Shown here in pieces: positions 18,616-29,100 of a stretch of DNA of 64,000 bases. A program made the position numbers and the translations under genes. Position 1 is the first letter of the stretch. Each line of letters starts with the position of its first letter. Under the pieces are notes generated by a model, which had not been told where the DNA came from, made no database searches, and was given only the letters and a program-made list of their open reading frames with translations. The DNA comes from DATFVA01 sp963764235 (lineage in GTDB: Bacteria; Bacteroidota; Ignavibacteria; Ignavibacteriales; Ignavibacteriaceae): the NCBI GenBank assembly GCA_963764235.1, contig CAVXRO010000005.1:1-64000 (forward strand), given 5' to 3'.

Positions 18616-19470
18616 TTAATATTTTATTAAAACTGTTTTAGGATCTATTGGTTCACCATCTTTCCATACCTCAAAATGCAGGTGAGGACCAGTCGATATC
18701 TCACCGGTATTACCGCTGAGTGCAATTGTCTCACCCTGAAGGACAGTTTCTCTTGATCGTTTTAGTAAGACAGAACAATGTTTATATACTGTAATATAAC
18801 CATTATTATGATTCAGAATCATAATGTATCCGTCTTTTGTCGTGTAATCTGCAAAAATCACGTAGCCATTCGATGCGGCGTAGACCGGGGTTCCCGCCTT
18901 TATAACAAAATCAATGCCCATATGTCCTTTATCCGGATCAAATCCCCTGCTGACAAAACTATCCGCTGGCTTGCTGAAATAATAGTTTTTTTCCTGTTTT
19001 TCTTTTCCCCCCTGAAATAGCTCATTTACAATAGCGAAAATATTTCCTCCATACGGGTTTTTCTTTCGCCGCATTTTGACGGTATCTTTGTCTTTTTCCG
19101 ACGATTTAAGCAATGTTGAATCGCCGAGTCCGATAGCAAATTTAAGTTTTTCGTTTGTGCTTTTAAGATTTTCGAGCTCTCTCGTGATCTGGTTTAACCT
19201 GCTGTTAAGTTCGTTAATTTTTGCGATCTCAGGCTTGGATAATCCGCTTCCAGGAAAAATTGCTTCTCTTAGAGGAGTCAAGCCCAGCACCAGGAACCCC
19301 AGGACAGCAAAAATAGCAGTATAAAAAGCAAGGATGCCCGCTATCTGATATATCCCGAATTTATATGTCCGTGTATCACCTTTTCCGAAATCAGGAAGAA
19401 TTATAACCGAAAGTCCTTTTAACTTCTTTACTGAATCGATTATACTCCCAGCTTTGTTTTTTAAGTTCAT
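18616..19470 (-). CDS. Membrane-anchored M23 (LytM) peptidase
   Basis: A likely peptidoglycan endopeptidase of 284 residues. It has a cytoplasmic N-terminus, one membrane helix at about residues 36-60, a short coiled coil at about 85-115, and a C-terminal M23 domain. Zinc-site motifs are complete: HMGIDF (HxxxD) and GPHLHFEVW (HxH). The domain keeps both motifs, so it may be active rather than a regulatory LytM relative. It is 12 bases upstream of the bactofilin gene, the usual pairing. Confidence 0.94.
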   Translation of the reverse strand: MNLKNKAGSIIDSVKKLKGLSVIILPDFGKGDTRTYKFGIYQIAGILAFYTAIFAVLGFLVLGLTPLREAIFPGSGLSKPEIAKINELNSRLNQITRELENLKSTNEKLKFAIGLGDSTLLKSSEKDKDTVKMRRKKNPYGGNIFAIVNELFQGGKEKQEKNYYFSKPADSFVSRGFDPDKGHMGIDFVIKAGTPVYAASNGYVIFADYTTKDGYIMILNHNNGYITVYKHCSVLLKRSRETVLQGETIALSGNTGEISTGPHLHFEVWKDGEPIDPKTVLIKY

Positions 19471-19557
19471 AATTATTTGTTTTCGTTATTTATTCTGCGT
19501 TTCAGCTCCCTGATATCCTGCTTGAAAAAGATTCTGTAAGAATGACATTTTAAGGCA

Positions 19558-20190
19558 CTAGAATTTATCAAGCAGGTCTTCGAATTTTATCTTTCCTTCT
19601 CTTAAGAGCAACGGATTTGAATCACTCAAATCAATCAAGGTAGATGCGGTTATAAAGGATTTCTTATCAGTATAAAAAATAGCATCAACTTCAGAACTGA
19701 ACTTATCCTGGATAATGCTTACTTCAGTCAGCGGCTCGTCATCGCTTCTGTTCACGCTGGTTGAAATAAGGGGCATTTTGATCTGCTGGAGGAGTTTGAG
19801 ACAGAACCTGTGGTTAGGAATCCGGAATGCTGCAGTTTTCTGATTTAAAATGCTCCTGGTCCTGCTATTTAAGTTCAGAATCACTGAAACCGGGTTGGGC
19901 CATATAGCAAGGAGAAAATCAAGATGTTTTTCATTCTTTATATCCACATATTTCACAAGCGTATCTATACCATCGATCAGTAGTATATATGGTTTTGAAT
20001 CCCTTCTGCCTTTAATAGTATCAATCTTTTTAACAGCATCTTCATTAAACGGATTAGCACCAAACCCATAGATTGTATCGGTCGGATATATAAAAACTAT
20101 GCCTTCCAGGTAGTATTTCTTTGCTTTGATTATAGCAGTATCAAGTTTTTTATCGATATTTATCATCTCCGCAGACGGTGTTTCATCCAT
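19558..20190 (-). CDS. tsaC: Threonylcarbamoyl-AMP synthase (Sua5/YrdC family)
   Basis: It makes L-threonylcarbamoyl-AMP for t6A37 modification of ANN-decoding tRNAs. The 210 residues are the single YrdC domain without the Sua5 C-terminal extension. Motifs are YPTDTIYGFGANP near residue 36, IKGRRDSKPYILLI and STSVNRSDDEPL. The start codon overlaps the end of the GT9 gene, so they are coupled. Confidence 0.93.
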   Translation of the reverse strand: MDETPSAEMINIDKKLDTAIIKAKKYYLEGIVFIYPTDTIYGFGANPFNEDAVKKIDTIKGRRDSKPYILLIDGIDTLVKYVDIKNEKHLDFLLAIWPNPVSVILNLNSRTRSILNQKTAAFRIPNHRFCLKLLQQIKMPLISTSVNRSDDEPLTEVSIIQDKFSSEVDAIFYTDKKSFITASTLIDLSDSNPLLLREGKIKFEDLLDKF

Positions 20191-21203
20191 TCATCATTTC
20201 CTTTATTTTTTCAATTACGGTTTCAGGTTTCAGATTATAGCCGCAGGCGAAACTGCCAAGGGGACATTCATCAAAGCCGTGAATCCCGCAGGGTTTGCAA
20301 AATAAATCATTAAAAGATAAAAAATAACTTTTTTTGTTATAAGGATAAAAACCAAAATCAGGTACCGTTGAGCAGTAAAGCATAAGCACAGGTATATCGG
20401 CACACATTCCAAGGTGAGCAGGAGCGGAATCATTAGAAATAAGTATTTCCATATGTCCGAGTAAAGCTATACTTTCTGCAAGGTTGAAATTTCCTGCGGT
20501 TGAAATTACATTCCCTTTTATTCTTATCTGCAAAACTGCTGCATATTTCTTTATCGCTCTCACCTCCTATAATAAAAACCTGATCGTACTCACCGGATAG
20601 AAAACGGATTATTTCCTCCATATATTCCGGCGGGTATATTTTAGTATTCCATACGCTCCCAGGCGCCACAGCTGCAAACCTCTGTTTTTCTCTGAAGTCC
20701 CTGAGATAATTGTCTGCCCTGCTTACATCTTCGAGAGGAATGTTTACTTTGGGTAATATCTTCCAGTCATTTTCTTCGACCGGAAACCGGATTAAACGCA
20801 GATTCCGTTCAACCTCATGGGAAGCTTTTTCATACTCAGCCAGATATTTATAAACATGCGGCAGACTATTGACGTTAAAACCGAAAGTCTCACGGACTCC
20901 GGATAACAATACGAGAAGAGAGGTCCTGAGAGACCTGTGAGGGGCATAAATCCTGGAGTAGTTATTCTGCTGAATGAATTTGCCGAACTTATATAAACGG
21001 AACAGGTTTTTATGCTTGCCCCGTTTATCAAAGACATGGACCTGGTTCACTGCAGGTGAAAGATTAAAAATCACAGCTGTTGAAGGGATCGCGATTACAT
21101 CAATCCAACTTTCTGGATTCAGTTCCTTAAGTTTCTGAATCATCGGCAGTGTAAGTATTGCATCACCTATAAACGCCGTTTGTATAATGAGATACTTTTC
21201 CAT
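20183..21203 (-). pseudogene. GT9 heptosyltransferase-like, one frameshift
   Basis: An ADP-heptose:LPS heptosyltransferase-type enzyme (WaaF/RfaF family) that would add heptose to the lipopolysaccharide inner core. The N-terminal half runs from MEKYLIIQTAFIGDAILTLP to IIGGESDKEICSSFADK. The C-terminal half continues in another frame with GNVISTAGNFNLAESIALLG and LISNDSAPAHLGMCADIPVL. One extra base in the T-run at 20516-20519 explains the break; removing it gives 340 codons, a normal length. The ATG at 21203 overlaps the acyltransferase stop (TGATG) and is preferred over the one at 21215. Probably a sequence error. Confidence 0.87.
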
Positions 21204-22069
21204 CAGTATTTCCATCGTTTATGCATCCAGAACCACTGTTCGGGATGATCTCTGATATACTTCTCCAAATATTCCTTATGTCTTCTGGTCAGTTCTAAAA
21301 CTTTTTCCTCCTCATTTTCCGGTAAATTATCTTTACTTATTTCAAATATTTCTGCTTTATATGAATAATCCTCTCTAACCGGAATGCCGTACATCAGGGG
21401 AGCTCCGGTTTTAATCGAGAGCAGAGCAGGACCGGAAAAAAAATAAGCAGGCCGTCCCATAAAATCCAGTTGAATCCCCTCTCTAGGTCCTCTCTGATCT
21501 GCAACCATGGCCACAATATTCTTATCAAGAAGTTCTTTATATACCCGCCGGATTGAGATTCCTGCAGGAATGATTTTGTTGATCCATTTTGTGCGTGCTC
21601 TTTCAAGCCATCGGGTTACATATGGATTCCGCTGGGGTTTAACCACGACGTAGAAAGGAATACCTATCTGCAGACTTACAGACAGGGCTATATACTCCCA
21701 GTTCGCGTAGTGCGCTGAAAGGAGAATTATCCCCTTATTTTCTTTATACCGCTCCTTGATTATTTCTGCATTATCACACTGAATCATATTTTTCATCTGT
21801 ATACGGCTCAGCCAGGGAATCGAAAGAATTTCCACCAGTGTTATAGAAAAACTCTTATAACAGTTGTAAGCAATTTTATTTATTTCCTGTTTAGAATAAG
21901 AAGGAAAGGCAAAGGACAAATTTTCAATTACGGTTCTCTTCCTTATCGGTATGATATAAAAGAAAAGAGATGCAAGTATAAAGGATAATCGCCTGGCGTT
22001 TTTAAGTCCGGTTATTCTCACCAGGTAACTGAACAGAACAAAAAATATATATTCTATGATATTCTGCAA
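21203..22069 (-). CDS. Lipid A-type lysophospholipid acyltransferase (LpxL/HtrB family)
   Basis: Transfers an acyl chain to lipid A or a related lipid at the inner membrane. The 288-residue protein has an N-terminal hydrophobic anchor, the catalytic H-x4-E box LLSAHYANWEYIALS near residue 118, MVADQRGPREGIQLDFMGRP and a C-terminal EQWFWMHKRWKY, all typical. It forms a unit with GT9 and tsaC and ends within GT9's start codon. Confidence 0.92.
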   Translation of the reverse strand: MQNIIEYIFFVLFSYLVRITGLKNARRLSFILASLFFYIIPIRKRTVIENLSFAFPSYSKQEINKIAYNCYKSFSITLVEILSIPWLSRIQMKNMIQCDNAEIIKERYKENKGIILLSAHYANWEYIALSVSLQIGIPFYVVVKPQRNPYVTRWLERARTKWINKIIPAGISIRRVYKELLDKNIVAMVADQRGPREGIQLDFMGRPAYFFSGPALLSIKTGAPLMYGIPVREDYSYKAEIFEISKDNLPENEEEKVLELTRRHKEYLEKYIRDHPEQWFWMHKRWKY

Positions 22070-22139
22070 TTCTTACCAAATAATTCAAAATACAGTCGTT
22101 AAAATAATGAAGATAAGCTGATATAAGAAAGGAATTAAG

Positions 22140-22174
22140 AAAATGGGGGCTGTCTCAAAAGCCTGGAGACAGCC
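22140..22174 (-). terminator. Terminator after the GWxTD gene pair
   Basis: Perfect nine-base arms GGCTGTCTC (22148-22156) and GAGACAGCC (22166-22174) surround a nine-base loop. On the minus strand a short CATTTTC run follows. The core resembles the hairpin at 8206-8241. Confidence 0.75.
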
Positions 22175-22184
22175 TCGGAAAATT

Positions 22185-23552
22185 CTAATGAGTATTGATT
22201 TTCCTCTGCCAGTCAGGATCAGAAAGTTCCCCGCGCTTATTGGAGTTTATTAAAGAATAATCAGAAAATCCAGTCAGATCTGCGAAAACAAACACTACTC
22301 CGCCTTCTAATTCGTTGTAATGCCAGATCTCATAAGGCTTCGTATCTACCTGGTTAGGGTATCTTTCGATTTCACTGGGTTCACCATAAAGAAGCAGAAC
22401 TCTTCCTCTGTCCGTTTTCCAGCCTTTCTGCTGAATATTTGAGTACAGGTTGTTAGCTTTTTTAACCCGGTCAAAATATTCCCTCTTATATTCATTTACC
22501 GGAGTACCGGGGGTCAGATCACGTGCCTTCCAGAAATCGAACAAAAACTTCTTTCTCGCATCCTCACTTTTTAGGGCATCCCACTGATCTTTTTCCTGTT
22601 TTGTAGCTACATATTTTGATTCATTAAAGGCATGATCCAGTTCCTCTTCAGACATCGAAGCAAATTCAGATGTTAGAACACTATTATCTGCCACAGCAAC
22701 AGGAGTAGTATCAATTACCCCCGGATTATAGATAAAAATTTTCTTGGATGAATAAACCGTCAGGCTTTTAGCACTATCTGTCGCCACGTCCACAAGTGTA
22801 TAGGCTCCCGAGGGAAATTTCGAAATATTAATAGCTCCTACGTCAACCGCCGAAGCTGAACTCCTTGGGAACAACCTTGATTTATTATATACGGTTTTAT
22901 TATTAGAATTTAAGAGCATATGGTCAACTCTCAGATTCTCTGATCCATCTGTATTTTGGATATTATAAATCTCGGAATAGAAATAAAGGACAGGTATCTC
23001 CTGGCCGAAAATACCGCTGGGATTCGGGATAACCTCATAGGTATTCTTATAGAACATTGATTTTTCCTGATCAGAATGCCTGATCATTGAAGCTATCTCC
23101 AGATCACTTATCGAAAATCTATCTTCCGGAAGTTCTGAGATAGTTATAGGAAATGACAGACTGTCTATTTTATCCATATCATTTCCATCTATTCCGGTTA
23201 ATACACAACGATATTCTCCCAGTGGAAGAACATAAGCAATATTTCCGGTGAAAGATTTCTGATGATTCTCGGTCAGGGAATCAGCGATGATATTTTCAAA
23301 CTGGTAGTTTTTGTTTACCAGTGTGTCAAAATGATCCTGTTTAAGGATCTTAATATTGAGTATACCCTTTACGGTCAGCTGATTATCGGTTTCGACCTGT
23401 TTAAGCTGAGGTTCATAGAATGAATAATAAATTTCTATATAATTGCTTGAGTCATTATAAAAAAATCTCGAGTAATCGAAATCAACTTTAAAATCCTGGG
23501 CATTTATAATGACCGAAAAAATCAAGGCACAAAATAAAATTAGTTTTTTCAT
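22185..23552 (-). CDS. GWxTD domain-containing exported protein (copy 1)
   Basis: Function unknown; GWxTD proteins are widespread in Bacteroidota and Acidobacteriota relatives. The 455-residue protein has a signal peptide (residues 1-18, ending INAQ), a beta-rich N-terminal half, and the name-giving motif in QQKGWKTDRGRVLLLYGEP near residue 375, followed by YEIWHYNELEGGVVFVFADL. It is a close paralogue of the next gene upstream, with the same layout and similar length. The two are 43 bases apart and end at a shared terminator. Confidence 0.88.
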   Translation of the reverse strand: MKKLILFCALIFSVIINAQDFKVDFDYSRFFYNDSSNYIEIYYSFYEPQLKQVETDNQLTVKGILNIKILKQDHFDTLVNKNYQFENIIADSLTENHQKSFTGNIAYVLPLGEYRCVLTGIDGNDMDKIDSLSFPITISELPEDRFSISDLEIASMIRHSDQEKSMFYKNTYEVIPNPSGIFGQEIPVLYFYSEIYNIQNTDGSENLRVDHMLLNSNNKTVYNKSRLFPRSSASAVDVGAINISKFPSGAYTLVDVATDSAKSLTVYSSKKIFIYNPGVIDTTPVAVADNSVLTSEFASMSEEELDHAFNESKYVATKQEKDQWDALKSEDARKKFLFDFWKARDLTPGTPVNEYKREYFDRVKKANNLYSNIQQKGWKTDRGRVLLLYGEPSEIERYPNQVDTKPYEIWHYNELEGGVVFVFADLTGFSDYSLINSNKRGELSDPDWQRKINTH

Positions 23553-23595
23553 ATGAATAATATACTATAATTAAAACTCCGAGAACGTTTCTCTA

Positions 23596-24969
23596 TTAAA
23601 GAGCTCTTATCCTCCGTTCCCAGTTTGGATCATTTATTTCGCCCCGTTTTGTAGAATGAAGCAGTTGATAATTTGAAAGTCCAATAAGGTCACCGAAAAT
23701 AAACTGAACCCCTCCTTCAATATCATTGTAAAGCCATATCTCATAAGGTTTTGTATTACCGACATTGGGATACCTATCAATTTCACTGGGTGGACCATAT
23801 GTTATATATACCCTTCCGCGGTCGGTCATCCAGCCTTGTATTTTGATATTACTGAAATTCTTATTTGCATAATCAATTCTTCGCATAAAATCCTCGAAAT
23901 ACTCATTCCTCGGGGTAGATGGATCCTTGTCCCTTTTGTCCCAGAAACTATACAGAAATTCACTCTTAGCATGGGCTCCTGATAAACTTTCGTACTGATT
24001 AATTTCCTCATTTGATGCAATATATTCCGACTTTGAAAAAATATCGTCAAGTTCCTCTTCTGAAAGAGCAAAAAACTGAGTGTTTATTGTTTTATTATCC
24101 GCTGCCCAAATCGTATCCTGCTTGATTCCCGGATTATAAATGAAGAATTTTTTTGACGAAGCAATACCATATTTCTGAAGGCTGTCAATCAAAGCAACAG
24201 AAAGCGTGTATGAACCCGTCGCAAGGTTGTTAACTTTAATACTCCCCACTTCTACTCTGGAATTTTCTGTGTGGTTTATGTCAGTTCTTCTCCTAATAAA
24301 AAGTTTCCCCCGATTGTCATAAACCTGCGTCATTAATGCTAAAGGAGATCTTTCTGTAGCATTGTTTAAGTTATATATTTCAATATAATAGAAGAGCACC
24401 GGTTGATTTTCACCAAAGAGAAGATTTGGAGCAGGTATGATTTCATATGTATTTTTATAAAAAATAGATTCTTTGTTATTACTTTCCGGTAAAATTCTTG
24501 AAGCAAGTTCAAGATTACTTAAACTGAAATTATTATCCAGAATAGGATTAACTTTTATTCGTTCTGAATAGCTCTTTGCATTCAGGGTATCTGTATAATT
24601 TGCGCCCGTAAAAGTGCATTCATAAACACCCTCAGGAATGACAAACTTAAGAACACCGACCAGGTTTCGTTGTTGACCCTCAGAATCAGTATGCTGATTT
24701 TCAAAACGCCACTGTCTGTTAATGATTGTTTTGCCTGTTGAGGAATCAATAACGAAAATTTTAAGCAAGCCATCCACATAAAAAAGCGAATCTTCTTTTA
24801 TTTTCAGCATTGAAGAAGTATCGAATAAATAATAGAACTCAACTATATTGGAATCAGGATCAAATGCAAACTGGGCATAGTCAATATCGAATGATAATTT
24901 ATTTTGTTGTGCTGCGGTTAGAGTTAACCCAGCTATTATAAACATAATTATAAATGGAAGCTTTTTCAT
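23596..24969 (-). CDS. GWxTD domain-containing exported protein (copy 2)
   Basis: Paralogue of the downstream gene: 457 residues, signal peptide 1-20 ending TAAQ, KIQGWMTDRGRVYITYGPP and YEIWLYNDIEGGVQFIFGDL at matching positions, and the same NDPNWERRI-type C-terminus. The pair looks like a tandem duplication that has diverged. A strong terminator lies only 25 bases upstream of its start, so expression probably depends on read-through or on a promoter inside the end of porV. Molecular role unknown. Confidence 0.88.
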   Translation of the reverse strand: MKKLPFIIMFIIAGLTLTAAQQNKLSFDIDYAQFAFDPDSNIVEFYYLFDTSSMLKIKEDSLFYVDGLLKIFVIDSSTGKTIINRQWRFENQHTDSEGQQRNLVGVLKFVIPEGVYECTFTGANYTDTLNAKSYSERIKVNPILDNNFSLSNLELASRILPESNNKESIFYKNTYEIIPAPNLLFGENQPVLFYYIEIYNLNNATERSPLALMTQVYDNRGKLFIRRRTDINHTENSRVEVGSIKVNNLATGSYTLSVALIDSLQKYGIASSKKFFIYNPGIKQDTIWAADNKTINTQFFALSEEELDDIFSKSEYIASNEEINQYESLSGAHAKSEFLYSFWDKRDKDPSTPRNEYFEDFMRRIDYANKNFSNIKIQGWMTDRGRVYITYGPPSEIDRYPNVGNTKPYEIWLYNDIEGGVQFIFGDLIGLSNYQLLHSTKRGEINDPNWERRIRAL

Positions 24970-24994
24970 ATCAGTAAGTCATCATTTTAAACAA

Positions 24995-25030
24995 TAAAAA
25001 ACGGCACTTTCTACAATATAAAAAGTGCCG
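24995..25030 (-). terminator. Strong terminator between porV-like gene and GWxTD pair
   Basis: The arms CGGCACTTT (25002-25010) and AAAGTGCCG (25022-25030) pair perfectly and are followed on the minus strand by TTTTTT. It sits 22 bases past the PorV-like stop and 25 bases before the next start. Confidence 0.92.
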
Positions 25031-25052
25031 CAGCCCGAAAAAAGGCAATCCT

Positions 25053-26069
25053 TTATAACGAAAGTTTGACAGTGAAAATATGATTTGACGTCGGAAAATC
25101 CTTAACATCTCTATATGCATAATCAAATACAATCCCTATTCCGCTTTCAGTCTTGTACTGAATTCCAGCACCAGCTGTAAATCCATAGATCGATTCTTCA
25201 GCATTTTGCAAAGAAAGGTTATACCCACCTCTTGCGAAAAAGTAATCCATAAAGTTGTATTCCAATCCGAAATGTGCAATATCTTCATAAGCATTGTTGG
25301 CTGTATATGTAGTTGCCAGAGTAACTGCATTCTGATCATTAAATCTGTGATCATAAGATAAACTCATTTCGAAATAACTTGGGATCTGAAAAGGTTCCGT
25401 TACAACCAGGTAATTTCCGGAAGAAGAACCAAGATTAGATCCGGGAACAGTAGTCGATGTTTGTAAATCCTGACCGGTAAACTGCATATTAGTTCCAACG
25501 TTTTTTAACGAAGCTCCCATAGAGAGGAAATCGTTAAAATGATATTGAACACCCATGTCAAGTCCGAATCCAATTGCGCTGGTATTCTGAATCGATTCGC
25601 TTATTAACTTTAAATTAGTACCAACTGAAATTCTGTCAGTAAGCACTTTTGAATACGTAAACATTGCCGTAAGAAATCCCGGCGAATAGGTTTGCCCTGT
25701 ACCGTCCGGAAAATCCACTGTAGTAACAGGAATCTCCCCGAAATCCAGAGTTTTAAGACTGAGTGCAATTGAACCCAGTTCGCCGAGGCTTGTTGAAATC
25801 GCAAAATAAGAAACTTTTATATCTGCAAAATAGGACATATAACTGAACATAGCTTCTGTTTGGGGGGTCAAATCAAGTCCCGCCGGGTTGTAATAAACCG
25901 ACTCAAGGCCAGTAAGAGAAGCAAGGAAGGCTCCGCCCGTAGCAATACCTCTGGCCCCGACCGGGATGAGCAATTCCTCTGCACCCGTAGTACCCTTACG
26001 ATTGGTATCGCCAGCATATATCGAACTGCATAACAAAACCAAAATTAAGAACGTAAAAATCTTTTTCAT
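25053..26069 (-). CDS. PorV/PorQ family outer-membrane protein
   Basis: PorV-type proteins are FadL-like outer-membrane barrels that act as shuttle or acceptor for type IX secretion cargo. The protein (338 residues from the preferred start) has a signal peptide (MKKIFTFLILVLLCSSIYAG), then GAEELLIPVGARGIATGGAF and ESVYYNPAGLD, the family hallmark, and regular amphipathic strands to the end. The ATG at 26069 is preferred: a GGAG site lies nine bases before it, while the alternative start at 26084 is a TTG inside that site. It lies directly behind a T9SS cargo gene. Confidence 0.9.
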   Translation of the reverse strand: MKKIFTFLILVLLCSSIYAGDTNRKGTTGAEELLIPVGARGIATGGAFLASLTGLESVYYNPAGLDLTPQTEAMFSYMSYFADIKVSYFAISTSLGELGSIALSLKTLDFGEIPVTTVDFPDGTGQTYSPGFLTAMFTYSKVLTDRISVGTNLKLISESIQNTSAIGFGLDMGVQYHFNDFLSMGASLKNVGTNMQFTGQDLQTSTTVPGSNLGSSSGNYLVVTEPFQIPSYFEMSLSYDHRFNDQNAVTLATTYTANNAYEDIAHFGLEYNFMDYFFARGGYNLSLQNAEESIYGFTAGAGIQYKTESGIGIVFDYAYRDVKDFPTSNHIFTVKLSL

Positions 26070-26102
26070 TTGTCTATACTCCAAAATTTTAAGAATTTTA
26101 AT

Positions 26103-26128
26103 CGGAGACAGACCTTATGGACTGCCTC
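26103..26128 (-). terminator. Possible weak hairpin between T9SS cargo and porV-like gene
   Basis: The arms GGAGACAGACC and GGACTGCCTCC pair with two mismatches around a four-base loop. The T-run after it is poor, so it may attenuate rather than stop transcription. Confidence 0.4.
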
Positions 26129-26137
26129 CGTAAATTT

Positions 26138-29100
26138 TTAATACTTCTGCAATTGTTTTTGTGGCATAATGATCGAGAACTTGAGTATCTTCTGTCCATA
26201 TTTTGGAGAGTCAACAATCGCAATATATAGTCCCGATGCTACTCTGATCCCCGAATCATTCTTCAAATCCCACCGCAGAAACGGGGAAGACGGTGAAGAT
26301 TTATCACCTGTATCCAGCGTTTTCAGTTTATTTCCGGATAGACTATAAATAGTTATAGTTACATCCATCGGAAGATTTGAGAAAGTTACAAACGGTTCAT
26401 CAGACGGTGAATTTGTATAACTGGTTGCCGGATTAAAGCCGTATAAAGGATTCGGAAATACATTCACTTTGTCAAATAATGCTTTTTCTTCATCCGCATT
26501 AAGATCCCCATTTTTCCTGGTTTCAAATTCATATACATCTGCAGTTGTGTATGGATAGTTATCAACATTGACAACTATTTTATCGCCCGGTGTATATGTA
26601 GACTCATTAGTAGCTTTTTGAATACCTACAGCGTACAAGGTATTGAAAAACGGAGAGGCTGCAATATTCCATTCATCCTGTGTCAAGCTTGCCTCAGGAG
26701 GTATAGGATAGAACGCGCCGTTTGCAACAGTTGCTCCATTAAGATCAGCATATCCGGCATTTGGATCCAGGTATGGACCACCTTTGTATATCCTTTGATT
26801 ACCATCTGGATCATAAGCTTCATCAAAAATAAATATGTATTCTCCGGATAACAGGAGTGAAGCACCCGGATCCCATACACCATCAGGGTTACCTCCTAAA
26901 TCCGCACGTTTTTCAATAAATCCAATCGCCATTTGTCTCATTTCACCAAAATTTGGATCATCAACCCAAACCTGAAAAGGAACATCTACATATCCATATG
27001 GACGATTGTTTGCAGCGTCCCACATTCCAACTGTTCCTTTTCCTATTGTATCCTGAGCGGTGATTGCTTCAGCATATTTAAAAAACCTCTTTTGCTGAGT
27101 ATTCGAGGTACCATAAAAACCATTTAAATACCGGTATGCCTTTTGAGTCTCACCAAATCTTATCTCAACCTTTCGCAATCTATCTGCTGTAACATAAGTT
27201 CCTGTGAGCACACTAAGATTACCACCGATATTTTCAAGATTTGTGTGTTGATTTATATCCTCAGATAAATAATGAACAACAGAGGCTGCAGTATCAACCC
27301 ACGTATTCGCTAATTGATAAGATAGAGCAGTATCAAGTACCGGCCCTTCATCTGAAAGTCTTACAATAAATCCATCAGTCGGAGTCACGTTTACCTTATC
27401 AGAGTTATATAAATAATATTTCAATGAATCAGCAACTATTGTATTCTTTGTAACATCTTCAAGCTTCCAGTAGGTTGAATACAATTGTGTAGAACTATCC
27501 GGGAAAAATGTAATTTTATATTTATCACCTGTTAATTCATCCTTAACCACCGGATCGTATTCTAGTTCTCCTCTGCTGCCGCCTTGGATTTGCTCACCGG
27601 TACCGGTTAATCCCGGAGGATTATATAAATCTTCTCCCATTGTAATGGCAGTGATCTTGGGTATATTTTCAACTAATCCAACAAACGATGATGAACTAAT
27701 ATAATAATCACCTGTTGTTCCCAGCGGTTTAGTTGGATCATCTTTGTATACCAGGGCATAATAATTCAGTGAATAAGAGGTGATTGAGAAATAATAAGGT
27801 CTTCCTTTGATCAAAGGGCCGCCGGTAAATGGATCTTCGTTTATTCTCAGTCTTATTCTGCCGGTTTGCGGGTCAGCATATATAGATTTATCTAGCTGGT
27901 GATCAGCATCCGGCGCAGGATAAAGTAACTCTATTCCCCCCGTATTTGAGTTTTGATTATAAACATCCTTGATAAAGTTATCAACCGTATATCTGGCAAC
28001 AAGAACCCTATTTTCTTCGTTGTTAACAGTGGCAGCAGTTGTATTGCTCTTGTAAGCATATATATTATAACCCTGGAACTGGTCATTATATGCTTCTGTT
28101 GAATCAACAAATGAAACCTGAGGGGCTGTATTCCAGGATAAATCAATAAAATTCTCACTAGTGCTTACCTCAGGATTAATTGGAGGAGCGGGAGAGGGGG
28201 CGACAAAATTCTGGTCAAAAATGAACTGTGCACCATCATCAATCTGCTTGGTTACAGTAATAGAATTAAGTGGATTGCTTCCCTGACCCACAACATATGC
28301 AGCTACTATCTCCTGTTCCTCACCCCGAATTAACTTAAAAGGTCCTGTATTAGACATTTGCCTAAGGTCGGCTTCAGTCGTATTAATCCATCCGGTTGGG
28401 ACAACAGGATCACCTGAATACCAGAATTTTGGATCAACATCGGCGCAGTTTACACCACCCTTCATTTCTCCATAAGCCCAGTTACATGGATCCACCACTT
28501 CTCCGGCCCGGGATAATCCAAGGATCAAATTCCTGGCCTGATCTGCATTATCCGGATCATTAAGTACAGCATCACCGTTAATATATTCAACAAATGATGA
28601 AAGAGGCTGATTTCTTGCACCGGGGAATGCGGCGATGCCTTTCAGATTGCCTCTTATACTATAAGCAGAATCCAGTGGTGTATCTCCCTGATTATAGATT
28701 CCGTCTCCATTGTTATCAATAAATGTAACTCCCGGAATATAAGCTTTGGGACCGGAAAAGAAATCTATCATAAAACAGGGCGGCTGATTTCCCCAGTCAC
28801 CCGGGCTTGGGCTTTTCAAATAGGTATATCCCGCATTTCTCATAGTATCACAACCAACAAGATTCTTCTGAAAACCAGTAATTTCACCAACATCCGGATC
28901 AGCCCAGACACCAAAGTACACATCTTTAAGGGTATCAGGATCATTTGATCTTAACCCTACATAATTGATTCTGTATCTAACAAAAAGAAGATTTCCAATA
29001 GCACCGGCAGAAGCAAATCCAAAAACAGTCTGCCGGATCTCAATACCGAGAGGACTTATGGTATTCCATCTCCTCTGTGCAGCAGCCAGACCATCATTAT

